From Maratus speciosus (Eukaryota > Arthropoda > Arachnida > Araneae > Salticidae): 64,000 nucleotides of DNA. Location: the NCBI GenBank assembly GCA_963932465.1, contig OZ010788.1:669374484-669438483 (forward strand), written 5' to 3'. The position numbers and the translations under genes are program-made. Of the stretch, positions 47,066-59,431 are shown one piece after another. The notes below the pieces were generated by a model, which did not search any database, had not been told where the DNA came from, and worked only from the letters and a program-made list of their open reading frames with translations. Position 1 is the first letter of the stretch. The number at the start of each line of letters is the position of its first letter.

Positions 47066-47830
47066 CTTTCTTCGTTAATACATAAAAAACTGTCGTATAC
47101 AAAAATATGGAAATCGGTGGTATATAAAGAAATATTTGATAAACACGCTGATGCAGACAGTTTTCAAATCGAAGAATTACTTTCAGAGATATTTAATGCT
47201 AAAGTTGGACAAAATCGTTCCATTAAAAAAGTTTTATTGGAGTAAAAACTATACATGAGAATTTAATCATTTTTAGATCATTTTATAGGTTATAAGTTCC
47301 CGGTGTGCAGATTGCATTTTTTTTTTATTTGACTATTTTTTGAGGTTTTATTTCTATTTTAAATTCAAATTTTCAGTATTTCGAGAGATATTTTTTACAA
47401 ATTTAAAAAATGTTATTAATTTAAACTGTTGCCAACTGTATAAACAGCTCAAACAATAATGTTTACTTCAAATAAAAAATTTATTTACACGGGACTATTG
47501 TAAACAGAAATTTTTTTTTCAATTAGAATAAAATGATTACATGTTAAAAGCAGGAAAATTGCGTCATAAGAACCATATTTACACTGGAATTTTAAAAGAG
47601 AAACAAAATGTTAAAATAAAATAATCATTACTATGCGTTAAAACCTGTAAATGGAGGAAATTAAGTCATATTTAAAATGGCCAAAATATATGGCAAAACA
47701 ATTTAAATTAAAAAATATATCTGCGCGAGACATTTACTTGATATTTTGAGATAATATTTTCAACTATTATAGTGAATCCGAAGACAGCGCAAATAATATT
47801 TCCTTCTAACAACAAAAGTATTTTCACGTG
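47066..47830 (+). repeat. 0.8-kb repeat H, copy 1
   Basis: Matches 63170-64000 almost end to end. The best conserved block encodes KEIFDKHADADSFQIEELLS and ends KKVLLE-stop (about 47131-47247) in one open frame here. The second copy has two stops in it. I do not recognise the protein. The rest is AT-rich. Confidence 0.75.
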
Positions 47831-48189
47831 AATATTAATAAGAGAAATAAAACTTTGGTGTAAATTACGTCAGATTTAAAACGATACATTTAAAATCAAT
47901 TATTTAAAAGAACTATCTTATAGCGCTGTAAAAAAATACCGGGAGACAATGACACTGTTTACTTAATTCATTTTACATTAGCTTATTTTCGAATGTTTAA
48001 CTAATTTTTTTAATTAAATACGAAAACAGCCATTGTATCTTTTAACAGCGGCAGATATGGTCTTAAAAATCCCCAATCCAAGAAACACGAATGGAAACCC
48101 GTTTACAGAGAGATCGCTACTGGTTTTTTTTTTTTTTAATTCAATATTTTTAAAGCCGATCAAATTAGCGTGCTTTTTGGATTTTGGTG

Positions 48190-48240
48190 TGGCTGAACGG
48201 GTGTTGGCGAGCGTAGCTCGTAGGGGGCAGAGCCCCCTAG
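48190..48240 (+). mobile_element. Helitron-type 3' terminus (candidate)
   Basis: CGAGCGTAGCTCG is a short hairpin, followed by the 7-bp hairpin AGGGGGC-AGA-GCCCCCT (48222-48238), ending in CTAG before T. Hairpin plus CTRR next to T fits a Helitron end, although here the hairpin overlaps CTAG instead of standing about 10 nt before it. The upstream repeat H may belong to the same element. Confidence 0.45.
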
Positions 48241-49249
48241 TATATATATAAAAAAATAATGTCATGATTTCCTTTGGTCTCACTGGGGGTGAAAGGGTTA
48301 AAAGTGTAAAACAGTACTGTGTACCTTGACAACATGTTCAAATTTCGTGACAAATAGTAAAATTAAGGAATTTTGTGCTTATAAAATGGCAAAAAATGGC
48401 AAGAAAAACTATTTTTGGATACCAACGAAAAATATCCGGAACAACATCATTACAAGGCTTTTCAGAGAAGAATGAAATTCGAAGCACCTGTTAAAAAGTT
48501 ATCTTTGGATAAATATTTAAAAAAATATTTACAAAGGAAAGGCACAACCTCATTCGTTAGAAGTCTTTAAAAAAATTGACCTTTAAATTAAAAAAAAAAT
48601 GCATGTTTTATGCATTTCTATTATTCTTTTTTTAGAAAATAAAGATTAAAGTAAATAGTTCTGCTCATTAAAGAATCAATAATTATTTGCACTATTTAGC
48701 TAAGATCAGAAAAAACTAAAAGAAAATTGGTTAAAAACATTTGAAAAATACTTTATCGGGTTTCGACCGCTATAAAACGCTTGCTTAAGAAAAAAAAAAA
48801 AATCGCGCGCCTCATTAAAGATATCTTCGTTTCATTTACAAATGGGGAGTTAGTACTGCATTAATCAGATTCCTTCTGAATTAATGCGACTGTTTTTCAT
48901 TCATTCTTTATCTTTTTTTTTTATTTCGTTAATTATAACAATAAAATATTTTAATTTAAAGCTGCTTTTATCTACAGATATAAGTTTTGTTTCATTTATT
49001 GACGTATAACTATTTTTGTTTAAGTGTGGTAGATAATAAAATAGTAATTGCTTTTTGTGACTGCAGGTAAGATTTCTTTCTTTTGATAAAAAATTTAAAG
49101 ATACACAAAGTGTAATGAAACATTTGGAGACATCTAAAAAATATTTTTATAAAATTCTATTACTTGGTAAAGTTGCTCTATTAAAATATGCATACTGTAG
49201 TAAAGTTATTTTTTAATTCAACTTTACTGGAGCTATTGTTATCCTAATA
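48241..49249. other. AT-rich DNA, nothing recognised
   Basis: Follows the candidate Helitron end; A-runs and no coding frame. Confidence 0.5.
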
Positions 49250-50781
49250 CAGTAGAACCTTGATTATCCGAACTAACTGGACCTTTCGGAAAATCGAAAT
49301 TTTCGGATAATCAAGAATACTTCTATTTTAAGATTAAGGAGAAACATATGCAATATTTCTTATTAGGGTAACAAGTGCTTAATAAAAAAAAAAAAAATCC
49401 CTGCCGGCTCGGGCCTACAGGCGAAGGTAGATTTCGAAGTTAAGTACTAAATTCTCCAACAAAACTTAAATCAAGATTAGAGATAAACCCAGTTTCTTCA
49501 CAAAGAGTGATCTGTAGGGATCTAAACTTTGTGAAAATTATAATATACACGAATACACACACACACACACATGTATACGGAGTAGGTTTTAAAAATGGCT
49601 ACAAAAAATTCAGAGAACCTTAAAGTGTTAAAATGTTAATATTTCCATAGTCGGTTTTTTATCATGTTTTAATACGTTTCTTCAAACTCACATGGCGTTA
49701 CATATTCACCTGCTGAGGTCCATTATATTTCCAATATGACGCAATATACATATATTTTTAATTCGTCAAACTATTTTTTATTTTGAGTTTTGATGCTGGA
49801 ATCTTGCTCTAGAAAACTTATGACGTAATATTAAATGTGTTTTCAATTTGCCAAACTATTTAATTTTACACGTGAAAGTTTTGCAATAGAAAAGTAATTG
49901 TTGTGGTGAGATTTTTTTTCTTTTAATTGTTGGGAATTGCTATAACGAAAAACTTTTATTTTTTTCCTTCCATTGTTGTGTAAGAGTTGGTTTTATCAGA
50001 ATCATGCTAAGACAGTATTCAAAATTTTGAACCCTCACCATTTCCATCCTCTTGGGCCGATTTCGCCCATTTTCAATCCCCGCCGAGATATTAACCATAT
50101 CAAAGTTGTTGACGAGTTTGAGGACAATCTGTGCATAATTGCGACTTTTATCGTGCGGGCAAAATACACACACACAGAAACTTTTTAGGTGGGGGTGGTT
50201 TTGGGTTCCTGCGGTCCTATAATGAAAAGTTATGAAGGAATTTTTCAAAAGTCGCACCATGGTAACGACTGCAATAGGTAGTATTTCTTATGAAATCTAC
50301 CTAAAAGCAATAGCAAAATAGAAACAAGAATAAATTACCTGAATTTTAATTTTTGAAATTAAGTACCTTTTACATATATCACAAACGTTTGAAAAAAAAG
50401 TTTTGTTTTTTCGCAGTTTCAATTGTCTTTGCTTTGAAGCTCTATCACGGAGTTTAATATTATTAGTTCACCAGTATCACAGTCTTTCTGCTGCTCCAGT
50501 CATGCCAAACCATTTGCAAAACATTCAAAAGCTTCAGAATGGCTATTTTTTTCGTTTCCTCCGTTCCACTCCGCAGCTTACGGGAGCTCAAGTTAAATTT
50601 AATGGAACTCTAAGAAAAGGGATCGAAAATACTTATATGTACTCGTAGTTCGGAAAGGATGGCTTACACACAAGGAATATGATAGTTTTAAAAAGAGAGA
50701 GGGGGGGGGGGACTTTAAAAATGAATCTCAGTTAACCGGGAGTTTCGGGTAAAAGAGTTTCGGATGAAAGAGGTTCTATTG
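49250..50781. mobile_element. pogo/Tigger-like element, copy 2, interrupted
   Basis: CAGTAGAACCTTGATTATCC at the left and GAAAGAGGTTCTATTG at the right, matching copy 1 at 5723-7319. Homology breaks at about 49388 and resumes at about 50303 (AAAGCAATAGCAAAATAGAA), so about 915 bp of other DNA lies inside. It lacks the tRNA-like part found in copy 1. Confidence 0.72.
49388..50302. other. Insertion of unknown type in Tigger copy 2
   Basis: Starts with an A-run and TCCCTGCCGGCTCGGGCCTA and ends GACTGCAATAGGTAGTATTTC...CTACCTAAA. The end resembles 3480-3535. A (CA)n run lies near 49557-49573. No terminal repeat or coding frame recognised. Confidence 0.5.
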
Positions 50782-51221
50782 TGTTAAAAAAGTTTGCTTT
50801 TATCCAATTATTCATAGAAGTAGGAGATAAAACAAACTATTGAATATTTCTTATTAACAGTATTTTCTTTTACATAACTATTTGGAAATATTGATAGAAT
50901 GTTCTTCAAGCATTCAAGAAACCTTTCATGTATTAAAGACATTTGTATTCTAATGAAGTCAAGACTATTTCAAACGTAACTATGAAAATATTTTTAAAAA
51001 TGTGGGGTTTTTTTCTCTAAAATTTATCAATGTTTTAAAGGTATTTGTCACAGTGAAGAAAAGTGGAGAAAAATATCAAATAAAGTAAGTAAATATCTGT
51101 TACTTCTTTTCATATCCTTTAAATCAAACGTTGAACAACCAAAAGCATAAACATGCACAAGATTCAACAGTATGTTCAGATAAATAATCACCGGAAATAT
51201 TTCTAATAATTCTACTTGAAA
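50782..51221. other. AT-rich DNA, nothing recognised
   Basis: Probably includes the head of the T3 element, which I could not delimit. Confidence 0.4.
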
Positions 51222-51840
51222 AACCCATTTATCTAAATTAAGGGGGGACTAGCCCCGCCCCCTCCCCTTTTATACTTAACCAGTAAACCTCCAAATCTAA
51301 TCAAGGCAGCTCCTTAACATAATATACCGGTATACCAACTTTAGAGCAAATCGAATAACACTGTATAAAAAACACATTTATCTAAATTAAAGGGGGATCT
51401 AGCCCCCCTTTTCCCCCTTTATGCTTAAACAATGAACCCCCAAAACTAATCAGGGAAGCGCCTTATTAAAATGAACCGATAGAACAAATTTGGAGCAAAT
51501 CGAACAATTCTACATGAAAAACCCATTTATCTAAATTAAGTGATGGGGTAGCCCCCTTTCCCCCGCTTTATACTTAAGTAATGAACTTCCAAATAGAATC
51601 AGAGAAGCTTCTTAACATAACAAACCGGTATACCAAATTTGGAGCAAATAAAATATTTCTGCATGAAAAACCCATTTATCTAAATTAAGGGGGGAGGACT
51701 ATCCCCCTTTTTCCCCCTTTATCCTTAAACAATGAACCCCCAAAACTAATCAGGGAAGCGCCTTATCAAAATGAACCTAGAAAAAAAATTTGAAGCAAAT
51801 CGGATATTTCTATCAAGAGTTATCGCGTTACGTACGTACA
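51222..51840. repeat. Tandem-core array, family T3 (four units of 149 bp)
   Basis: CATTTATCTAAATTAA occurs at about 51226, 51375, 51524 and 51673, an even 149-bp period. Each unit has a run of GGGG...CCCCC, then CTTTATACTTAA, and GGAGCAAATCGAA near its end. The tail is TTATCGCGTTACGTACGTAC. The plan is like T1 and T2 but the sequence is unrelated. Confidence 0.8.
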
Positions 51841-52205
51841 TACAGAATAGGCGGGCACACAAGCTCTCAGGCTTTGATAACCTGTGAGCTAAAAATATTA
51901 AAATAAGAGCAGTAAAACTAGCAAATATTAAAAGAATCAATCAACTAATATCGCCAACCTGTTGCAAAGAGACCAAAACATACTTGCGCCTCACAAGAGC
52001 TATTACACGATTGCACTATAGTGAGGCACTGAAGCAGAATAAATATACGGATGCACGATGTAAATATCAAGCAAATTGCGTTGAAATTTATTACATTGAC
52101 CGAACTTGATTGTTAATTATTAATAATAACCGGTTAATTTGACAAATTCTCAAAAATTAATCATTAACTGGTTTGTTTGGATATTATTTGGTAATTATTA
52201 ATAAC

Positions 52206-52240
52206 TAGGCGATCGAACCCGGGCTCCCCGGATTACAGAA
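52206..52240 (-). other. tRNA-like fragment (B box)
   Basis: Minus strand reads CCGGGGAGCCCGGGTTCGATCG, with B-box GGTTCGATC. No A box or cloverleaf is visible; probably a SINE scrap. Confidence 0.3.
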
Positions 52241-52544
52241 ATAGGTGAAAACCATTCTTTATTTTTCATTGAAAACTAATAAATTTTTTACATTTGATAT
52301 ATGTTTTACATTATCCACTAACGCCAAAAATAATTTTATATGAAAAATATCAATTATACAATCAAATAAAGTTTTAAAATTTATTAAAATAGATACTTTT
52401 CACATGGCACCGCATGCCAGGAATTATTAGACGAAGGTTTAGCGACTTAAGGCAGTATCTCTAATCATTTTAGTGATTTAAGCGCTTAGTTTAATCACAT
52501 GACTGTTATATTTGTTTTTAATTAATATTATTTTATTTATTATC

Positions 52545-53095
52545 TACAGAGGAAGATTTGATTTTGTTATGGAACATTAGACGGAAACAAATGCTGAACT
52601 TTTTACATTGCTTTAAGGGCAAGCGGTTTAATCTTTCGTAATCGATCTTCTCGCGCTAGAGATAAATTTAAAATAATTCATGCTTGAAAATTATTTTTTA
52701 AACCATAGGCAATCAGTAAACTGAGATATAGTTTTCAAACAATTTATATTTGAAAGCATTTTTTTTTTCCTTTTTGGCGATGTTAAAGTTTTCAATTGCA
52801 TATTCGTTAAATTTATCGTTTTTTATGTGTTATTTATTTATTGATGAAGATTTAATTTCTTAACCGAAAATTAGACATGGACAAATGCTAACATTTTTTA
52901 TTGTTTTATGTTCAAATTGCTTATTCGTAATGTAGCCGGCATGCGATAGAGATAAATTAAAAAACTTCAAGCTTGAAAATTATTTTAAGAAACCATAATA
53001 CCTCAGTCAATAGATAAAAAGTCAGTAAAAGATATAGTTCTTTTTAAACAAATTGTACTTAAAAATACATTTTCTTCTCGATGATTTGACCGATT
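52545..53095 (+). repeat. Tandem duplication, two diverged units of about 300 bp
   Basis: Units at 52545-52790 and 52845-53075 share GAAGATTT.ATTT, ATTAGAC..GGACAAATGCT, GATAGAGATAAATT and GCTTGAAAATTATTTT. A further diverged relative of the end part lies at 61920-62110. Confidence 0.6.
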
Positions 53096-53871
53096 TGACG
53101 GTGTAAAAATTGAAAATGTGCGATATTTAGAAATTTAAAAAATCGTAATAAAAGGTAAATTTGATCGTCTACTGTTGCCATTCGAAAAATAACATCAGCG
53201 TTACGCACATATATGTTTGTCCTTTATAATATAGATAACCGGTTATTAATAATAACCGATTAATCAAATTAACCGTGACATATATATTAACATACATAAT
53301 TTAGTTTATTTAACATGAATTGCCTAATAATTATTTACGACAATCAAACTATATAAGTAATATTTAAAAAAAATCGGAACATAAAATATACTTTTAAACC
53401 TGTAAATGAAAAATACAAAGAATTTAAATTATCATGCACGACTTTAATTCATGCGCTAATTACAAACATTTTTTTAAAACGTTTTACAACGACCAAGTTA
53501 GAGATTCAACCCGATTTTTTACCTCTAAAAAATACTTGAAGAAAATCATGTTTCAATTAAACTGAAATTTAAGCATGCTTAATTTTAATGTTAAAATTTG
53601 ACATTATCTTTCAAAGAGTTTTAAGAAATTCATAATCACAAATCGAATTTACTTTATACATTTAATCTAAACCTCCCCAACAGTATTACAAGAATACAAT
53701 ACTGTAAGTAATACAAATTTTTAGGAATATATAATATTCTTTTAAAATGGTGGATAAAAAATTCAAAGAATTTAAATTATCTCCAAGCTTAATTTCCATG
53801 CTAAGAACGCAAACTGATGTTCTAACAAATTTTTACTGTGTTCAGCTTTATTCAGTCTTATTTAATCGTTA

Positions 53872-53905
<34 letters not shown>

Positions 53906-54647
53906 CTGAAGAAATTAAACTTAATGTTAATTTTAACTCCTACCAAAATAATTACATTGTCAGCAAGTACATAATTTTTTCTATTTAACTGCCTTCAAGG
54001 TATTAAATTATTGTAATGATACAAGAATTAAAGTACTAATGGGAATTTATAGCGAAAATTAAAATAAACATTTCTAAACAGAAAAATAAATTCAAATAAT
54101 ATAAATTATCCTCAACATTAATATTCAGTGTAATAACGTGCAACCACATCTTACAAAAGTGTTTTACTATGTGTAAGTTAATGATCCAGTCTTATTTTGT
54201 ACTTAAGAAAAAAAATATCAGTTTAAATGGTACAACGAAATTAAATTTTGTATGTACTATATTTAATTTTTAACTCTTACCGAAAAAAATACGTAATCAG
54301 TAATGAACCTTCTTTCCTTATTTAACTGTCTTCAAATCTTGTAATTATGATAAGACGACAATGGTAGGAAAATTCTGTTGAAATTAGGAGTATAATACTA
54401 TCCTTAATGTCTTACAATCTCCAAGTTAATGACGCAGCCTTATTTTCTACTTAAAATTAGTAACTGACGAAATAAAGTTTAATGTTTCAACTAGATTACA
54501 TTTTGTACTATATTTAATTTTCCACTCGTGCAAAAAATAAATAAGTGTAATTAGCAAAAAAAAAAAAAAAAATTTTTATTTGAGGCATTTAAAATTTGTA
54601 CATATTTTCTTTTTAACGGCATAACAAAAAACTGAAATCTATTTTTA
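53096..54647. other. AT-rich DNA, nothing recognised
   Basis: 53235-53265 has AACCGGTTATTAATAATAACC, also inverted near 52120-52140. The remainder is low-complexity. Confidence 0.5.
53873..53903. repeat. Poly-A tract
   Basis: About 30 A residues; produces a spurious poly-lysine frame at 53747-53974. Confidence 0.95.
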
Positions 54648-55552
54648 CTTCCTTCTATCTTTACAAGAAGAAAGTATTGGATTCGTAAAAAATGTCGACT
54701 TCCGGTTTTCGATGGATTTTTACATTTTCAAGGTCATGAACACGATTTGATGTTTTTTAGAAAATGTGTCACTCTAAGTCGGTATGTGACAAAATTTTGT
54801 GAGCGCTCTATCTCAAGAACTAATGCACGGAATTTCACAAAACTTTATATTCAGTTAGACCTTGATATAAACTGGTTCTGACTACTTTTTGGTGTAAATC
54901 GCCTACAGTGGTGTAAATCGCTGCTGTGTTGCTTTTTTCACAATTTCCGCAATAGATATATCTCAAGAACTAATGCACGGGATTTCATAAAACTTCAGAT
55001 GCGGTTAGTCCTTGATGTAATTCGGTGCTGATTACTTTTCCGTGAAAATCGCCCATTACGTGACGCTGCTATGCTGCATTATTCTTGACCATCGTAATAG
55101 CTTTAACTCAAGAACTAATGCATGAATTTTCATCAAACATCAGATTCAGTTAGTCTCCAGTATAAATAAGTCCTAATTACTGTTTGGTGTAAATCGCTCA
55201 ATAGTGGCGCTGCTATGTGGAATTTTTTACGATTTCTGCATTAGCTCTATCTCAAAAACTAATGCACGAATTTACATCAAATTTCAGATTCAGTTTGAAG
55301 TTAACATAAGCTGTTGATGATTAGATTTTGGTGTAAATCACCTAACCGATGGTGCTGCTAGGCTGCTTTTTGCATAATTTACACAATTTTAGCGATAGTC
55401 CTATCTCAAGAACAAATGTACGGAATCTCATATCTTTAGAATCCTCATGATGGGCATAGATTGCAATTTAATTTTGTCACTGTACCAGAGAATTTTGAAG
55501 CATTAACATGCATGAGATAGAAGAAATTTTTGGGATTGGCATATCCGATTAG
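54648..55552. mobile_element. Tandem-core element, family T2 copy 2
   Basis: Head CTTCCTTCTATCTT and TCGACTTCCGGTTTTCGATGG, and tail GAGATAGAAGAAA...GGGATTGGCATATCCGATTAG, match 29000-29868. The core is different: five units of 143-154 bp, marked by ATCTCAAGAACTAATGCACG or variants at about 54810, 54960, 55106, 55249 and 55403. Confidence 0.72.
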
Positions 55553-56166
55553 TTTATCTTGTGGAACTTCCTTTTATTGACTTCTATCCGTGTCGACCTT
55601 AGCATATTTTTTTCTCTAAATTTCTTATTAGTCTTTAACATTTAACAATTTTTATTACTCTTTAAATTTACCTTTCTATTTTCTACATTAACCTTAAATT
55701 ATATTAAATTTGATAAAATTGAATGCTCTACCCTTTAATTAACGTTATTTATTTGATATCATTAAAATTTTCGAGGTAGTTTCATAACGTTTATACTATT
55801 TCAATGGCTCCATCTATTAATAAGACACTTATCAAAAGACAGGACGTAAAGCTGAGGTCAGCGCGGAAGCCCCCCAGACCTCAAAAGCTGCTTACACTAT
55901 TTAGTACTGTTAATGTTTAAAATGGAAATAGGTGAAGCCCATAAAGACAAACCTAGATTTATTTAAAGGTAGAGTTAATGGACTATCATCTGCATTTCAT
56001 TCAGAATCCTAAGAAGCTAACGCCATTTTTTGCCCACATTTTTAACATATGGCTCGGTTTATTACGGCACCAAGCAAAATATTGTCTGTTCTCAAATTAG
56101 AGAAGGTTTTTTTCTGACTCATTCCTGATTTCAATTTTGTTCTCAAATGCATGCAACTCCTCTTCT
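55553..56166. other. No gene recognised
   Basis: No repeat partner or coding frame identified. Confidence 0.5.
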
Positions 56167-56170
56167 TTAA

Positions 56171-56697
56171 CCCTTTATCTACTGACGGTACTTATAAGTA
56201 CCATTAAAAAAAACTTGTTATAAAATTCATTTAATACATCGATTAGTAGTAATACTGTTTAGAATGAGTTATGGATGCATTACTTTATCTTGTTCCAAAC
56301 GCATTATGGGTTATACAAAACAAAAATATTTTAAAAGGATGATTTCTTTTGCCTTTGCATCTTTTCAGCTTTCTTAGCATTGGGGGGGAAGGGGGGAATT
56401 TTCCAATTCAGAAATATTTCTATATTTCTATTGTAAGAGCATTATATTTGTACATTTCCTAATTCTACAAAATACTAAGAAAAATATTTAAAATAATGAT
56501 TTGAGTGGGGGTTATAAAATTGGACACAAAATCCTTATCAATTCAAATTTAATGAATCCTAAATCCTTCAATCCTTCTAAAATCATTCTAAAAATTTATA
56601 AAATGATTATGTAAATCTTCTAATGTAGTTTCAAAAATTCACGAAAAATGGTTTGAAGATAAAATTTTCATGAATTCATAATTCAGTACATAAAGTG
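56171..56697 (+). mobile_element. TTAA-flanked MITE, family P1 copy 3 (527 bp)
   Basis: TTAA at 56167-56170 and 56698-56701; starts CCCTTTATCTACTGACGGTA and ends TCAGTACATAAAGTG. The best preserved copy of the family at both ends. Non-coding. Confidence 0.78.
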
Positions 56698-56701
56698 TTA
56701 A

Positions 56702-57295
56702 AAACTATGTATTTGAAGAGTTTAACAGAAAATGCTGTTAAAGTTGTCGGTTGGAATCCAACTTCTGGACGAGATAGCTCGCTAAAGATCTTACTAATGC
56801 AACAGTATTTAATAAATGAATTAAATATATAATCCATTTATTAAATAATTTTTAAAATTTTAAAAATAAAACAAAACAAAACATGCTTTCATTATATTTC
56901 TCAAATGTAGAAATACAGATTGATTTAAATGGGAAATTTGCCAAATTAGCCAGCTATGGCGACGTTTCCTTCGCATATGACAACTTATTTTTGTCGCCAA
57001 ATTTGGCGATATTTTGCCAAGTTTTCCAAACTTTGGTGGTGTTGTTGAAACCCTTCCATTAGTACTTTTGAACAAATACTCATTATAAAACTGATACTGA
57101 TTTCTGTATAAGAAATCAAACTATACTTGTGTAACCATTAATTTTAAGTAGAGTTAACCAAGTAGTGTTCGTTTAACTTTAGTATTTTATTATGTCTTTC
57201 GAAAATGGAGGGCACTTGGGGGAAGCCCCCCACTTTCTTTCCCGTAGGGGTTGAATTTTGAAAAATTCTGAAACACGTGTTTACTAATTTTAGTT
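56702..57295. other. AT-rich DNA with GGCGA-type repeat
   Basis: 56920-57060 matches the 890-1000 repeat (GTCGCCAAATTTGGCGATAT). 57200-57260 has GGGGGAAGCCCCCC, a short hairpin. Confidence 0.5.
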
Positions 57296-57566
57296 ACTAT
57301 AGGCATTTAGTTTACTACATTTAGTATTTAGTATTATTTAATATTTAGTATTTTATTTTATTTGGTATTATTAATATTTAGTATTTAATTATTTAATTTT
57401 AGTACTTAATATTATTTCGTATTTAGTATTTTTAATATATTTAGTTTATAATTTAGTTTTAAGTAATTTAGTAATTTTAGTAATATTTAGTACTTAATAA
57501 TTTAATTTTAGTATTTAGTACTTAATATTTAGTATTTATTACTATATTTAGTTTAGTTTTTAGTTT
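57296..57566. repeat. Degenerate TTTAGTA / TATTTAGTAC simple repeat
   Basis: About 270 bp made of ATTTAGTATTTAGTA variants, bounded on both sides by a copy of ACTATAGGCAT. It looks like local expansion within a repeat. Confidence 0.8.
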
Positions 57567-59079
57567 ACTATAGGCATGTCAAGTTTCAAGATTTTATTTT
57601 CATTGGTTTATGAGATAGGGTGATGTTTTTAAATTTTAAATTCGCCCCTCGTTACCCCCTTAGGGATAGAATTTAAAAAAATGAATGTCCAGTTCAAGTA
57701 TTGCACTCTGGATTACATATATATTCCAAATTTCAAAGCTACGGTAATAACTATGTAAAAAATGAGTCACAATATTTGACTGCCACATACAAACAGAATT
57801 GTAAGTTAACACCTGTAAAAACTTATTCTATTCCAAATCACTAAATCACTTAAATAGTAATGACTGAGAGTCTTTTCCTTTTATTTTTAAAAATGTATCC
57901 GAGCATTATTGAACAGGAACATAATTTTTGGAAAACACATTAACCCTTTAAAGGACAAACAATAGTTTTACTGAATTCAGACTAGAATTTTCAAATTTTT
58001 TAATAAGGAAATGCAATATTGCAGCTTTCTCAGTCAAGTTATAAATGTAAAATTATGTTACAAAAATTCTGGTACGAATCTCGATTAAAATTGAATAGAA
58101 TACAAAACATCACACCACCGTTTGGTGTTGAATGCAGCATTTGTCTTTCTTAAGATCTTTCGTTAAGTACTTATGATCAAACAACAATAGTAAAATTTGA
58201 GTTTATAAATAACCAGATAGTAACCACAAAGTAAACTTTGCAACGTTACGCTGTTTAGACACTTTTAATATAATAAAGAAATTCATTCATCAAAATATCA
58301 TGGGATAAAATTCGGTGTTTCGCTGAAAAGCAAAGAAATTAATTACCTTTTTAATATTTAAAAATTTTTGATCATTTTTAGAAAGCAGTAAAATAAAATA
58401 AAATCATCTTCAGTCCATGCAATTTAACTAGAAATTGTGTAATATATTATGTAGTTAATGTAATAAAACACATGCTAAATTGTGTTAATTTTCTATATCT
58501 AAAACTATATATCTTTGTTGAATTAAGATTTATATTAATCATTTTAATAATGTAAAGTTATAATTTTTGCAAGATTTAAAATTTTATTTCTTTTGGCATA
58601 TAACTTAAGACCTTACGAATGAAGTGTGATTTTTTTTTCAATCAAAGTGTATAATATCAAATGTAACATTGATTATATTAAAAAATGTCGTGTGTTTGTG
58701 TCTTATTTCAGACGTTTTAAAATAATTATAATGTAAAAAATATTTTCAAAACTTTAAATAGACATTATGTAAAATAATCTGTGCGAATTCAAATGATTCA
58801 GATTATCAACAATTTTATTCTTATACCATTATTTTTAAATGAACTCCGAGAGAAAAAAAAAACAAGATATGATCTAACAAAGCACATCTCATTTCCAATT
58901 TGAAAAGAGTAACTAGGGAAATTAAATGTAATGTCTAAATTTAATACGACATTATCTCTAACTCCCGTGCCGTTTTAAAAATTCATATTCACAAACTTAA
59001 TTTAGCTTCTTTATTTAACTTAAATCCTCTGCAAAGTAATTATGATAATACCCTATATGTAATAATCAAGATTTTTATG
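57567..59079. other. AT-rich DNA, nothing recognised
   Basis: No repeat partner or coding frame found. Confidence 0.5.
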
Positions 59080-59136
59080 AACATAAAAAAGCATACTTTT
59101 ATGAACATAAAAAAGCATACTTTTAAATTGGCGAGT
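59080..59136. repeat. 27-bp tandem duplication
   Basis: TTTTATGAACATAAAAAAGC followed by ATACT is present twice in a row. A recent local slip. Confidence 0.8.
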
Positions 59137-59431
59137 AGAAATTTCAAAGAATTTAAATTATTCAGAACCTTAATTATCAGGCTAGTAACATGGACATATT
59201 TTATAAAAAAGTTTTACTCTACCTAACTTAATGATTCAATGTTATTTTCTACTTAAAAAATGAATAAATCAAGTTTAATGTTTCAACCGAATCAAGTTTT
59301 TATTATATTTAATTTTTAACTGATACCAGAAAAATTACATAGTTAGGAATTTCTTTATTTGAAGCGTTCGAAGTTGAAGTGAAATAACGTTAAAAAAACT
59401 TTTAAAAAAATATTTGGAGGTAAAGTAAATG

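Noticed and set aside
51222..51840. CRISPR-like array (regular repeats)
   Set aside because: Units are contiguous and diverged with no unique spacers, and the DNA is animal.
53747..53974. 75-codon frame with a poly-lysine stretch
   Set aside because: Caused by the A-run at 53873-53903.
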